In this document: in pieces, positions 1 to 12,090 of the stretch | Layout: each line of letters starts with the position of its first letter | Numbering within the stretch: the first letter of the stretch is position 1 | Source of the DNA: Curvularia sp. ZM96 | Lineage: Eukaryota; Ascomycota; Dothideomycetes; Pleosporales; Pleosporaceae | Direction: 5' to 3' | NCBI GenBank assembly: GCA_022457065.1 | Contig: JAJGBQ010000002.1 | Span: 3,472,001-3,536,000 of the forward strand | Length of the DNA: 64,000 nt | Notes under the pieces: model-generated | Seen by the model: the letters and a program-made list of their open reading frames with translations, nothing else | The model's database searches: none | Told to the model about the DNA's origin: nothing | Program-made: the position numbers and the translations under genes

Positions 1-1863
1 ACCAGAGTCACCAAAACCCGCAAGTTCAGGGCCACGGCTACCAACAACCGCAGAATCAGACATACAGTCCTCAACTACAACAACAGCAGTGGCAGCAGCC
101 GCAACAGCAACAGCCAACTCCGCCAGCAACCTATTACACTCCTGCACAGCCTCCACCATACCAGCTAGACCACTATGGCGCTCCAATGGCTGCTCCACCA
201 AGCCAGAACAACTACTTCCCACCTCCCCCTCCACCACCAGTGCAAGCGCCTGCTGCACAACAGCCGCTGAGCGTGCTAGGGTACAACACATCTGGATATG
301 GGCAAGGTCAGCAGAATGCATATGACGGTCAGCAAACTGGCTTTATAGTGGGAGGCCAGACGGGGTATCAGCCACAGCTGGGGTATCCTACTGTGCCGCC
401 AGTACCACCTCATCCAACAAGCTCACCGCCAGACGCAACAGTGTCCCCAGGCCAACAGCTACAGTCGGGGTATGCGCAGGACTACGCTCCTCCTGTTGGC
501 CAGCAGCAACAATTATATTCGCCTGCGCCAAACGCGCCACTCCAACCGGAGCTGCAGCATCAACACCAACCACAACAGCCAAATCTGCCTGCATCAAACA
601 AACCGTACCAGCAAGAGCAAGATCAACAGAAACAATGGCATCCCATGTCACCTGTCAGTCCAGGAGCTCAGATGGCGAATCCAATTCCTCCATCAATAAG
701 CCCTCCACCGCCGCACAACAATGCACAAGAACAGATGCCACCGGCTACTCTTGCACAGACGCAACCATCTACGCCAGCCCCTCAAATTTCCCTCCCTGCA
801 GCTGTGCCCACCGAATTTATCGCTGAATTACCCAGTAACTTGGAAAGCTTGAGCCTAGGTGATTCGCCTGTTGGCACGGGAGCGGCTACCTCATCCTCAC
901 AGTATCTGGCGCATGACCCTTCTACGAAGGCTACTTCACCACCCAAAAGTATTTCAGTGCCCCAACGAAAAGTCAGTGCCAGCAGTGTGCCGCTTGCAGA
1001 TCCTTGGAGTTTCGTAGACCCAGTCACAGAAACCCCTACTCGAGAATTTTACATCTTAGCTGATCTGCTTTTTGATGCGCTGGATCGAAATTTTGAGCCT
1101 CGAAATTCTGGTTTATTAGAAGCGCCCAAGATTCTAGCAAGTTGGATTGACCTGCCGGAGGATGCACGCAGTAAGTCACCTGCTCAGGCCGTCCGAAGTC
1201 CGCACTAACATAGTAGAACTTTACTCGTACAACGGGTACACGGCCCTCGCGCATCAGTTTGGACTGGAAGGCATCCCACACGTCATGGTTCCTGTACAAC
1301 CTCACTTGGCGCCCATATGGAACTTTGATCAGCAGGCGCATGCTGAGGAGCTCAAGGTACCAGAACCGCTCTCTGCTACATCGACGTACGCAACATACAT
1401 GCCCGCGCTCAACCGCGCTGGCTGGTATAAGTTCTTCTTCCTCGAGATTATGCAGGATCCCGACGAGATCTCCAAGGTGATACCAGCGCTCTGCGCAGAT
1501 ACGTATAAGCCTGGGGTACTCGATCACCCTGACTTAAGTAAAAGAGATAAATCCGAGGTTCAGGCTCTGCGAGCACGCGCCGAAGAAGTGCAGACACTTG
1601 CGATCAAGCGTGTGGGCGACGAGGCAAGGACGGCCATGATGCTCGATCCTGATATTCCTGTATCCAGCATGGTGCAGCCCAGTGAACCTTCGGCGGCGTC
1701 TGGAACCCTACAGCCCGGATCACCCGAGGATATAGCAGTACGGATGCATCGAATTCAGGCAGAGCGGCAGTTCAACGACATGGCTGTGAGGACGGTACTT
1801 GGCGCAGGCATCACGTTTGGGCCAGCAGGTGGCTATTCGGGCGGATATGCCAGTTTAGTGTGA
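1..1863 (+). CDS. Pro/Gln-rich hypothetical protein, 3' part (5' end outside window)
   Basis: The reading frame is open from base 3, so the start lies upstream. Two exons are visible: to 1170 and 1214-1863, with a 43-base intron (donor GTAAGT, branch-like CACTAAC, acceptor ATAG). The joined frame gives 605 residues. The first ~280 are low-complexity, rich in Gln, Pro, Tyr and Ser, and probably disordered. After that comes a compact region of ordinary composition that starts near a DPWSFVDP motif, crosses the intron and runs to about residue 530, with aromatic-rich stretches such as ALNRAGWYKFFFLE. The tail is Gly-rich. I do not recognise a named domain. Similar Pro/Gln-rich N-termini occur in fungal WW-domain and RNA-associated proteins, but no WW motif is visible here. 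The intron is well supported because the frame changes exactly there. Confidence 0.8.
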
Positions 1864-2277
1864 TAGATAGCTAATACCAAGGATATGTTAGACATGCGCC
1901 GCGACTGCTTGAGTATATATGAGCTGTACAGAGTTCTCGTGCCATGCTTGCAGCAGCCACCTGGCTACCCATATGTCCTGACGCAGAAAGCAGAACCGGT
2001 GAGAGAGCTGGTTGGCGGAGCTACAGCCGATCAGCAGTCTACTATATCAGCTGTAGAACCTAAAAGAATCGAGACTCTATGCTTTGCTAAGATTTGTCTG
2101 TAGTATCGAGATAGTCACATCATCTTGTCGAATCTTCCTGATTCTAATTAAGATAGATATGTATAAATTATAATTAAGAGAAAGTGTGAGATTACTAAAA
2201 AGAGTACAGGTAGCGTGGTAAAGATATCTAAGGCAGCTTGGGCCATCTTTGACTACTTAGGTAGTCGGGTATAGAAG
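1864..2277. other. Intergenic, convergent gene ends
   Basis: This stretch lies between a plus-strand and a minus-strand gene and should hold both 3' UTRs. It is AT-rich from about 2100. A 72-codon plus-strand frame (1885-2103) shows no domain or signal and is probably UTR. I see nothing else. Confidence 0.6.
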
Positions 2278-3637
2278 CTAGGTGATAGAAATACCATCAA
2301 TCAATACATCATCGGTACCATCAGTTCGAGTTGCACTGGTCCAGATCGTGGTAAAGCTTAGCGGCTGGGTCTGAGTAGACGTGAACATAAATGTGGCCTG
2401 ATGTTTCCTCCAAACTGTGCCCCCTGTTCCCACAAGATCGCATGCAGTGCCCGTACATACTTGGAACGACTGCGACGATGGCTGACCACGTAATTCCATA
2501 ACAACCACAGCGTTATTACTTGCTAAGCGGCTGCGACGTCCAAGGTAAAAGGTAATGGTGTACGTTTTGCCTGGGGTGTTGGCCACGGTGGATGTTATAG
2601 TAGTCCTCCGACTCCCAGGGCCAGTGCCTGTGACTGAAAAAAGTTCTGAGTAGCATCCTTCATATGCTAGGCCATAGACTTCCTTTGAGATCGCATTGAA
2701 GGATGAGCTGCGTGTCCAGGTTGATCCGAGTTCAAAACCACCGTTGTTGATTTGTCCGTCGGTCTGAATCGTGGGTGCGCAAACAGGCTGTGGCGACGGG
2801 CTAGGTGGCGGGATAGGTGAAGGCTCTGGCGAGGGCTGAGATTGAATAGCTTGATACAAGTTCAAACGGTTAGAGCCTCCGCAAAATTCACTTGTATCAC
2901 CTTTACAAGGCATATCGCATCCATTCGGCGCACTCGTACCTCCATTCAAGATACTGTCGCCACAGAAGCACTCACCTACCAGGGGTTAATTATAGTTACG
3001 CCAAATGATCATAAACACTCACCAGCATACTCCACACCAAAATATTTTGACCCACTACAAGCAGCAGCACACAGCTCAACCGTCATCTGGTCACCACCTG
3101 CATGCATATCTGAAAGGGTACGAGCACTAACGTTATCGGTGTAGCATCCGAGTGACTGCCAGCCCGTTGGGTCTGGGTTGGTTCGTGTAAATGCAGGTCG
3201 CGAGTATACAGTCAGTCTATCTGGACCGCCACATACTTGGGTGGCGTCACCCGAGCAAGGCATGTTGCATGTAGTAGGATCAGATGCAACCTGCGACGGG
3301 AGAAGGGTACCACACCACTATTTCTTTGGTAAGCTTTATAGCCTCACGTAATCAATTAATGTTCAATACTTACGCATTCTGAGCTATACTCTAAGCCAGC
3401 TATAGGGTAGCCCCGTGCACCACAGAATGAAGTGCAGGTCTGAGCGCTCATACTAGTCCCATCTCCCTGGAATGCAGAGTTGAGTGCTCGGGTTGCGACG
3501 GAATCGACATGACAACCAGAGTATGTCCAGCCGCCGCTTAGTTCAGTTGCAGGAGAGAGCTCTCTCCGACCCAAGGTCGCTGCGATGGTGGTCGCAGGAG
3601 CCAGCAAGAGGAGTGAAGCAAATGAAGTGCGTCTCAT
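2278..3637 (-). CDS. Secreted protein with two WSC domains and a C-terminal beta-rich module
   Basis: Three exons: 3637-3374, 3317-3023 and 2975-2278 (introns of 56 and 47 bases, donors GTAAGT and GTGAGT), giving 418 residues. An N-terminal signal peptide is clear (MRRTSFASLLLLAPATTIAA). WSC domain 1 spans about residues 36-126 and WSC domain 2 about 140-227. Both carry the family cysteine pattern, with CWCG or CFCG in the middle and a final MPC-(K/S)GD-x4-CGG. A Pro/Ser linker follows, then about 165 residues beginning near NGGFELG, which resembles galactose-binding-like carbohydrate modules. WSC domains bind glucans and other wall polysaccharides, so a wall-associated or extracellular carbohydrate-binding role is likely. 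No transmembrane anchor is seen, unlike yeast Wsc sensors. Both introns fall inside WSC domains and restore their cysteines, which supports the model. Confidence 0.85.
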
Positions 3638-4718
3638 GATGAGTATGCGTATCGAAAGACAAGTGTTGGAATTTGCAGAGCCTACAGATCAGCCTGAAGC
3701 AGACCAGGTAGTAACACCTGCTCTTTTATATCAGGCTACTCATGGAGGTAGCCAAGACAAGCCGGTAAACGCCTAAATAGAAGCAAATGATAAACGTGAA
3801 CCGCAGCTAAAGCTGTGCTCTGTTCTAGACAGCTCCAAATTCAGATCAGAACCAGGGGCATTGACTTGGCAAGTAATAAACACACGTGCGTAACATGCAT
3901 ATCAGTAGACATCAATGCGGCCAAAATTTACGCGATGTCGAAAACATTCGCCCGCAACTGAAAAGGGAAGCTAGGGGCTGAACACAGGAGGATGGTTCCT
4001 GAATCTAGCGCGAGTGAGGCTGAGGGATAGCGTACATGTGGCTGAGGGGCAAACGCACATGTAGCTAGAGGTCAGCCACAAGCTGCGTTAGTGCTTCGGT
4101 AACTTTGTATCATGACTAATGGGGAGGAAAGAGTTGAGTGTACGAGATACAAATAAGGAAACATTATGTCAACGACCAGAAAAGCTATTGAACGAGAACG
4201 ACTGGTGGTTAAGAACTAGAATTGATAATATCAGTGCGTCGCCCTCAATCTGGCCAGCCAAAAGAATCTCGATTCAGCGAACTACAAGCGCGCCCGGGCA
4301 GTCCGAGAATCACGTTTTTTTGCTACTCGCCTAGGGCACTCAATTTGAGCGATAATCTCCACATCTAGGATGTGAGTAAGCCTTCTAATAAGCAACTTTT
4401 CATATAGTGCTCGGAGCTCTCATTAAAGCTGCTCTAGCGAGTCGAAGGGAAGCGCAAAAGTGAGCTGTTATATTTTAAATTTATTTATCAAAGACCCTAT
4501 GCTGTGCGAGAGGAGCCAGTACTCTGTTCCTGCACTCTTCTTGTAATAACTTGTATTCTCCTCATCGCCATAGACGAAGTATGTTTGTAGGGACTGCGTA
4601 GGGTTTAGAAATTGTTTGAACTACTCAGTTTTACAGATTATTGCCGGAATGCTCTTTCATCTCGAAAAGGAAGAAAAGAGAAAACAGTTAATCTGTAAAG
4701 TCCCAATGTATGCTAAGA
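3638..4718. other. Intergenic, no gene seen
   Basis: Upstream region of the WSC gene. Short frames at 4119-4334 and 4616-4849 have no homology-like features. It includes the TATA-like promoter element of the WSC gene and AT-rich filler. Confidence 0.5.
3724..3730 (-). promoter_or_regulatory. TATA box of the WSC-domain gene
   Basis: On the minus strand this reads TATAAAA, about 87 bases upstream of the ATG at 3637, a usual distance for a fungal gene with a short leader. Confidence 0.45.
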
Positions 4719-5690
4719 CTATCTTGTGGAAAGGTCGTCCACCATGCCGACATCTGCTGGAACCTGGCGATCACACAAGGCACTCCATGCTCCCTCAATG
4801 CCTTGCTCTCCTTCAATGGTATTTAGGACTTTTATCTGCAAACTGTTAAAAGCATCTTCTTTCAGACACTTATTCCATGTGCTGTCTAGCTCCCGGGACA
4901 ATTCCAACGCGCCTTGAGCTTCGATGACCCGATCTCGCATCCCACTCGTGTTGGCTGGGACCTTGGTGTTGGCAATTGCCATTCTGGTTGCAATCTCTTC
5001 TTTTGTATAGACTTTGGCTTCGTAGCCAACGGCAATGACAGCGACATCTGGATCAAGCTTTGGTGCCACGGCTCTAACGGACTCTAGGACTGCGTCAAAT
5101 GCGCCAAAATCGACAATGGCTACCCGTGACGGTTTGAATTGCTCAGCCCATACCATGGCGCTCGTACGCTGTATGAATAATGATCTTCAGCGCCAGGGAA
5201 AAGCACTGGGTCGACGGTAATACGCTTGTGTGCGCTCTTCTCGCCATAGCTAGCGAAGCGACCATACGACAATATGGTCAGTACGCCAGACTTCGCAAGT
5301 AGCTCTCTCAGAAGTTGCCGTGAAGCTGAAAACAATATTCATATTGCTCCCATTACTCTAACAGCGCAGGGATACGAGTAATTCCTCCTTGGATGCGAAA
5401 ACCTAATTCTGGTCTAGCCTAAACTGCTGACTGACACCTTCGGCTTCTTCTCGACTTTTAGTCGCAACATATACGATGGCACTCAGTAGATAGAATACTT
5501 TAATAGCTGCGCGGGATACAAGGCTGGGTGTCTTCGAGGATAAGGATTCCTTCGCACCGATAGGCTCTTCTGCATTAAACCTTTGTAGCATCTTTGCGGG
5601 CACCATTTGGTGAGTGCTAAGATGATCAAAACCGACGCCAACGACGCGATCGCTGAAACCACATTTTCGTACAGAATGCTCCCTCTTCAT
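4719..5690 (-). pseudogene. Decayed gene of unknown family, at least one frameshift
   Basis: Three minus-strand open segments look like pieces of one protein: 5690-5403, about 5335-5160, and 5156-4719. The second and third are in different frames, but their sequences join sensibly if one base near 5158-5162 is ignored: the first ends in a YSYSVRA stretch and the next opens with an MVWAEQFKPSRVAIVDFGAF stretch. The segment before 5335 begins just after a TTTTCAG that could be a splice acceptor. The pieces have ordinary soluble alpha/beta composition with no signal or membrane segment. I do not recognise the family. The gene lies at the border of the repeat island, so decay by mutation or rearrangement is plausible. 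A working gene with unusual splicing is the alternative. Confidence 0.4.
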
Positions 5691-5934
5691 TCAAGTCAGT
5701 CATAATTACAGCTACTTTGATCGTATCGGAAGCGATCCTGTGTTGCTCATTGATACGATTGAAAACTACTTGGCCAGATTAGACGTCGCCTTCGAGGCGC
5801 GTATTAGAGTTGAGCAAAACCTTTTCTGGTACTTGCTTGTGAATTGTTGCGATAGCGTTGGCTTCCCCATTTGGTTCTAGTTAGCCGATGTAGGCCTGGC
5901 CACCTGAAATGCAGTAGTCATGCTCGATACTTAG

Positions 5935-6125
5935 TCATTCTATTCTAATAGAATTGGTTGTCTAATCCCTAGTTAACTCCTATAACTCTTTTCCACTACA
6001 ATCGCCAGACAACTACCGCACGGTTTACTTCATTATACCGTCTCGCCCTAACCCGGATCGAGGCTAGGTAAGTATTCCTCTACCCCGTGTAGGCCCTGTG
6101 TAACACGTTATAAGTTCGTGACACG
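5935..6125 (-). mobile_element. LTR-retrotransposon-like fragment (possible LTR/leader junction)
   Basis: Read on the minus strand this contains CCGGGTTAGGGCGAG, then a TGGCGATTGTAGTGG stretch, then GTGGAAAAGAGTTATAGGA and AATTCTATTAGAATAGAA. The same blocks, partly rearranged and in the opposite orientation, occur at about 12640-13130 on the other side of the LINE. A TGGCGA..GTGG sequence downstream of a repeat end resembles an LTR followed by a primer-binding site, but I see no complete element. Confidence 0.3.
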
Positions 6126-6138
6126 TTTAGCCCGTTAA

Positions 6139-6531
6139 CTAGTTATTCCCACAGATTGTAGATGCATCCCCATAAGCGACACAAAGGCCGTTCTGAGTCG
6201 TACACTATAAATATCATATTAGTAGTGTAGAATTATTTGTCAGAAGTAGCTTACATGACCAGTTCCACATGGAAATACCCCCCCAGCACCATGAGGTTTG
6301 AGCACGACGCAGTTCGTAAGATCTGCTGAGCACCCCTACTTTTCTATTAGGAGTGTATTCTATTGTAGTATTATGTTCTCTTACCCCTACACAGCCTCCA
6401 ATCGCCTTCGAACATCCAGGTCTCCCTCTACTCTCTAACATATTAGGGACTCCATCGCTAGCTGGTGTCACAAGAGCAAGCGTGGTAATAGGTAGGAATA
6501 GTAAATAGGAGATAGTAGTTAGAAACTGCAT
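6139..6531 (-). CDS. Small secreted cysteine-rich protein, 97 residues, eight cysteines (effector-like)
   Basis: Read as one frame this locus looks like a 105-codon protein, but two introns with strong signals fit better. Exons are 6531-6385, 6335-6255 and 6204-6139. Intron 1 is 49 bases (GTAAGA, branch-like CCTAAT, TAG). Intron 2 is 50 bases (GTAAGC, CTACTAAT, TATAG). The model gives 97 residues: a signal peptide of about 19-20 residues (MQFLTTISYLLFLPITTLA), a short pro-like segment, and a mature part with exactly eight cysteines. Splicing removes a stretch without cysteine and the third exon adds three. Small size, secretion, even cysteine number and a position at the edge of RIP-mutated repeats are typical of candidate effectors of plant-associated fungi. 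No known family is recognised. Function is inference; the intron model is read directly. Confidence 0.72.
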
Positions 6532-6827
6532 CTCTGCTTGATTGTTAGGTCAAAATTGTACTGGTAATTTTCTTCAAGGATAGATCGATAAAGCTGAGAC
6601 CAGGAATGTTGGCGGATATAGACTCTTTATCACAGACTTCTTCGAGTTTTTCAGAATAGGTGTAATCTTAGTCGAATATATATAATCAAACCCTTAGAAA
6701 TCGATTACAACTACTCTCGAGGCGTGCAGTCTACGCGCTGTGGAGATAGAAGCTATAAAAGGAGTTAATTTTGAACACGTCTCACTTTTAACGCAGAACA
6801 CATAGACCACGCGGATTACTAAGCAGA
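6532..6827. other. Spacer between secreted-protein gene and LINE open frame
   Basis: AT-rich DNA holding the upstream region of the minus-strand secreted-protein gene and the probable 5' UTR of the LINE. The exact 5' end of the LINE is not defined here; about 6700 is a guess. Confidence 0.4.
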
Positions 6828-8246
6828 ATGCCGCCTGACAGCGATACTATCGACATCTATATACTAAGGACGAGGCAGGAGCTAATAGAGCTAGAAGGAC
6901 AGATTTAGAACGAGATAGAAATGGAATCTACTTAGCCAACTACGCCTACTCAAAATCGAGACACCTCTAGTGTTTTTGAAATTCCTATTCTACTACTAAA
7001 CAAAAGACAAGCCAATTTCTCGCTAGAAAAGACACGAACAGAGACACGCACTAGAAGCAATTTCTCTCCTTTCATTGGCTCAACGCTAAGAAATCCTTTC
7101 TCTAGCCAAAATAGGACACCTAAGGCTACGTTAGTAGAAGAGGCTCTAGAGATCGCTAGAAACCTAGTAGTCTAAGCAGCTAATCTAGCTAAAAATAACC
7201 CTACGTAGTAGACTAACCTGCTCGACCTAGTAGAAGTCTTTAGAGACTATACTAAGATAGGTAGAGTTAGTAAGAAGAACTCAGCTATACTAGGAGATTA
7301 GATCTTCTCACTTTTAAATGTCTTAAAGGAGCTTAGAGATAAAGTTCGTCGTCTCGATAGGCCTACTACTACAAGACCAAACTAGCAGGGAAATAGTTAG
7401 ATAGCTACTCCACCACAACCTACCTCGTACGCTGTAGCTGCTACAGCAGCAATAAACAAGGAGTAACAGTAGACTACTATGCACAAGAAGACACCTTAAA
7501 AGGCTAAGCCGAGCCTTAAGGAGAGACAACTAGTCCTAGTCAACCTAGGGGCTCCTGCTACCTTTAACGCCTTAAGGCTAAGAAACGCCTTTAACTAAGC
7601 CTTCACCTCTAAAGGAGGTGTACGATCGCCTGTAGTCGCGTTAGTAACTATATTATTAAAGAGGAATAAAGTAGTTACTACCACGCCTTCCTTCACAGCC
7701 AAGTACCTACTAGAAAACTAGAGAATCTAGAAGGATCTAGTAGCCTTTAAGACAGCGCAGCCTATTACCTCATAGTATAAAGTAGTTATCTATAAGCTAC
7801 TAACGAACTACAGCCTAGAGATAATCAAGAAGGAAATCGAGACCTTTAATAAAGGCCTAAAAGTAGTAGGCACTCCTTTCTAGCTCACCCCCGAGTCTAA
7901 GAGAGAATAGCAGAGCTACGGCTCCGCCTACGTCGTCTTTGCGACTAAAAAGGAGGCTCTTAAGGCTATTAGAGGAAAGCTCTATATTCTAGGAGAGAGC
8001 CTTAGAGCAGAGAAGCTACGAGTTATTAACAACTCAAAGCAGTGCTCTAAATACTAAGGCTTTAGCCACCTAGAGGCTAGATACTCGAAAATAGCCTATT
8101 AGATCTACAGTAAGGCTTACCACACTAGCCTACACAAATGCAAGTCTTGCCCTGCAAAAGGTAAAGCCTACGTATACACTATTTTTAAGTGTAGTAACTA
8201 CAGTAAACCTCACGTAGCTAATAGCCATAACTATAAGATCCTATAA
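6828..8246 (+). pseudogene. LINE ORF1 (gag-like), many RIP stops
   Basis: A single frame from an ATG at 6828 to a stop at 8244-8246 reads through more than a dozen internal TAG/TAA codons without changing phase. The distal third has paired-cysteine segments (a CKSC motif, then a CSNYSKPH region) that look like CCHC zinc knuckles with some Cys codons mutated. This is the nucleic-acid-binding gag-like protein of Tad1-type LINEs. It is non-functional here. Confidence 0.7.
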
Positions 8247-8301
8247 GCTAGGACTTCTAGGACCACTACCACTTCTAACTAGAATGTTAAAGGTCCTATA
8301 A

Positions 8302-11300
8302 ATAAATATTAATAGAAGTAGTCCTACTACCGAGAGCGCGCTAGATCTAGCTGTTAAAGTAGACGCCAAAATCGTCGCAGTACAGGAGCCCTAGCTACTT
8401 AAGAGATCCTCGTACGCAAATACTAGATCTATCGCTCACTAGGACTTTACTTAGATACTACCCGCCCTAGAGGATAGCTCCTTAAGGCCTAGAGTACTCT
8501 TCTATATTAGAAAAGATCTAGAAGTAGAGATTAATCTACTTATTAGCGACGATAACGACTTTCTAGCTATTAAAGTATTAGCTACTACTACTAACTTCTA
8601 TATCTATAACATTTATAACGAGAAGAGCCTACTAGAAGGTTTAAACAAGATAATAATCTAGAGGCGCCTACTACAGGAGACCCTACAGCCTCAGTCAATT
8701 ATTCTAGGAGATTTCAACACCCACCATCCTAGATAGAGCCTAGAGGAGCGTAGCCCTAACACACTAGCAGAGGATCTAGTAGAGTAGATAGATACGCAAA
8801 ATCTCACTCTACTAAATACTCTAGGGGAAGGCACCTTCTTTAGAGCTCACATGCGGAAAGAGAGCGTATTAGATCTTACTTTTATAACTAACGATATAGC
8901 TGCTAGTATCTAGAACTGGCAGACTATACCTAAAGTTAGATCTAACCACCACGCTATTCTATTTAGTATCTATACTACTAGCGAGCTATCTAGACAGCTA
9001 AAGACGTATAATACTAGAAAAACAGACTAGAAGACCTTTAAGGAGACGCTAGGATAGGAGATCAAAGCCATAGGCCTAGAGGAGCGACTGTCGACACTAC
9101 CTCCTTGCTCGAACTACACCTCAAGAAAGCTTATTCTAGAACAAAATATCCCGCTAGAAACTAAGCTAGATAAGCTAGGAGAGGATCTTACAAAGGCTAT
9201 ATAGAACGCACTAGAAAAGTTAACTCCACTAGTTAGCCAAAAGCCTAAGCCTAAGCCCTAGTGGACGAGCGAGCTAGATAGCTAAAAGCAAGACCTAAGC
9301 AGAGCCTATAGAGCCTACAAGAAAGAGGCAAAAAAAGAAAATAATAGCTCCCTCTACTAGTAAAAACGAGAGTATCTACGCACTAAAAATAGATATTTAA
9401 AAGCTATTCGACGAGCTAAACAAGGCTACTAGGAGGCCTTTCTTTAAAAAGACTCGCCATATGATATCTTTAAAGCTCTAGCATATACGAAAGATAACCT
9501 AAGTACTCGAATACCTGCTATTAAAGGCAAGGAGTCGTTTACAGAGAAGTGCAAGGCTTTTAGAGAAGATCTCTTTCCTCCGCCTCCTACGACAGCTATC
9601 CCTTCCTTCTACACCTACAGGGGAGACAGCAGGTGGACCTGGCCTGCTCTAATAGAGGACGAACTCTCCTTTGCCTGCTGTAAAGTGAAGGCTACCTCAC
9701 CAGGGCCTAATCTGATTAGCCATGAGGTGATCCAAAAGGCCTACTTAACGCAGTTGGCAACTCTATTTAGGATATACTCTACTCTATTTAACCTAGGCTA
9801 CTACCTAAGGTGCTGGAGAAAAGCAAAAGGAGTAATTCTAAAAAAGCTAAGCAAGCCCGACTACTCGATCCCAAAAGCCTATAGAGTAATCTCACTTCTA
9901 AACTGTCTAGGCAAAGTACTAGAAAGGCTAGTAGCTAGGAGACTAGGCGCACTAGCGGAAACAACTAATCTACTCTACCTCTCTTAACTAGGAGGAAGAC
10001 TAAAGAAGTCCGCTATTAACGCTGCGCTACTCTTCTATAACAACATATAGCAGCAGAAAAGAAAATAGAAAGTTACTACTACTATCTTTCTTAATATTAA
10101 AGGAGCCTTCGATCACGTCTTAAAAAATAAGCTTCTAGAAGTCATGAGAGATTAAGGCCTACCCTGCTGTCTACTAGCCTAGACAAAGTCCTTTCTAGAA
10201 GGTAGAGTACTAGAGCTATCTTTTAACGGACAGACTGAGGAGCCTTAGGAAATCTCAACAGGAACCCCTCAAGGAAGCCCAGCCTCGCCAATCCTGTTTC
10301 TAATCTACTCAAAACCGCTCTTTCAAGCAATTTAAGCGAGTAAGAGCACCTACTCCTCCTCCTATATAGACGACCTACAGATCTCCGTATCGTCTACGTC
10401 AGTAAGGAAAAATATTAAGTTACTAGAAAAGGAGATCTAGAATCTCTTTAGACTAGCAGAGGAGTCAGCTATCCAATTCGACAGCTCAAAGACGGAACTA
10501 GTTAACTAGAAAAGATCTAGAAAAGATTAAAGTAGAGTACTTACTCTACCTACTCAGGAAACAGTATAGTCTAAGGAGCTAGTTAGATAGCTAGGCATCT
10601 ACTTTGACTGTAGCCTTAAATTTAAGCACTACAGCTACATTAGAAACTAGCAGGCTAGCGCAGCCTTTTACCGTCTTAGCAGGCTAGCAAACTTAAATAA
10701 AGGCCTCTCGCCTAGAGCAGTACAACAACTCTATCTAGCCTGCGTTACTAGCGTAGCGGACTATGGCTGCCAAATCTTCTAGAAGGAGCAACATACAGCA
10801 CTTAATTAGAGACAGAAGCTACAGAATTAAGCCTGCAGGAAAATCCTAGGATTCTTTAGAACCTCACCTGCTATACCTAGCGAGGTAGAAGCAGCTCTTT
10901 ACCCTCCTAGAGTTAGACTTAATAACGCCCTACGTTAATACGCCTTTAGAGCAAGAAAGCTAGCTCCTAGCTACCCTCTCAACATTGCTATCTCTAGCAA
11001 TCAAGGCAAGCAGCTAGAGCGTATTACTAGATCTATCTTAACAGCACTATTCTTAGATAGTAAGAAGATTTAGCACTACGCGTCTATGCTCTAGAGCTCA
11101 GAAATACTCTATAAGACGAATATATCTAAGAATTCTAAGGAAATCGAAGCAAAGCACCATAAGGAACTCCTAGAAGACAAACACCTCCTCTCTATCTACT
11201 TAGACGCCTTAGCTACAAGCAAAGGCAAGGGTATAGGAGTAGGAGTAGCCTTCTACAAAGGAGCTAGTCTTATAGCTTAGGAAAAGGTTAATATAGGATA

Positions 11301-12090
11301 CAAGCAGCTAGTCTATAACGGAGAACTAGAAGGTATTACTCTAGGCCTAGAGAAAGCTATCGACCTAGCAGACGACTGTCTAGATGTTAGAGTATATGCA
11401 GATAACCAGGCTGCAATATTTAGACTACAAACTACCTCTAACAACCCTGGGTAAGAATGGCAACTTAGATGTACGAGAGCAGTAAAAAAGCTTCGAGAGA
11501 AAGGCCTAACACCCGCGATCTACTAGGTACCCGGCCACTAGGACGTTATAGGAAACGAGAGAGCAGACTTGCTAGCAAAGGAGGCGACAAAGCTAGATTC
11601 TAGCTCTAGTAGGACGAGTCTAGCTGTAATAGGCACACGAATAAAGCAGCTAGGCGAGCGAGAGTGGCTTAGCTATCTAGAACAGTATAGAAGGAGAGCT
11701 ATTACTCTAAACTCTACTACTTACGCCGCAAGGTATAAGTGGAAGACTAGGAAGCAGATTGCTATTCCTCCTACTAGTAGAGAAGCCTCTAGCGCCTTCT
11801 TTTAGCTTAAGCTAGGACACTGTTACCTACGAGATTTTCTCTTCAAGCGAGGTAAAGTAGACTCTAAGGTTTGCCCCTGCAACTATAGAGCTACGCAAGA
11901 CGCTGCATATATCCTCCTTAGGTGTACGCTATATAAGGAGGCTAGGACGAAGATGCAAGAGGCTAGCAAGGACCCTCTATCGCTAGCCTTCCTCCTAAAT
12001 ACGAGAACAGGCATACAGGCTATAATTGCCTTTATTAAGGAAACTAGGGCTGCAACACAGGCCTGGTACAAAGGAAACCTCGAGAACTAG
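8302..12090 (+). pseudogene. LINE ORF2: endonuclease, reverse transcriptase, RNase H; RIP stops
   Basis: One continuous frame ending at TAG 12088-12090, broken only by substitution stops; the start is approximate. In order it shows an endonuclease/exonuclease/phosphatase domain (AVQEP near 8370, LGDFNTHHP near 8700, SNHHAI near 8940), a reverse transcriptase with GTPQGSPASPILF near 10265 and the catalytic YIDD near 10365, and an RNase H domain (YLDALATS near 11205, GELEG near 11325, YADNQAA near 11395, GNERADLLAKEA near 11550). A C-terminal Cys/His segment follows near 11820-11930. Catalytic residues survive, but over twenty internal stops abolish expression. A 100-codon piece at 9685-9987 is the longest uninterrupted part of the reverse transcriptase. 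Confidence 0.85.

Noticed and set aside
1036..1527. 163-codon minus-strand frame
   Set aside because: Antisense shadow of the Pro/Gln-rich gene, whose exon-intron structure on the plus strand is clear.
6214..6531. Single-exon 105-residue reading of the secreted protein
   Set aside because: Two introns with strong splice signals give a coherent eight-cysteine protein, while the unspliced tail looks like translated intron and shifted frame.
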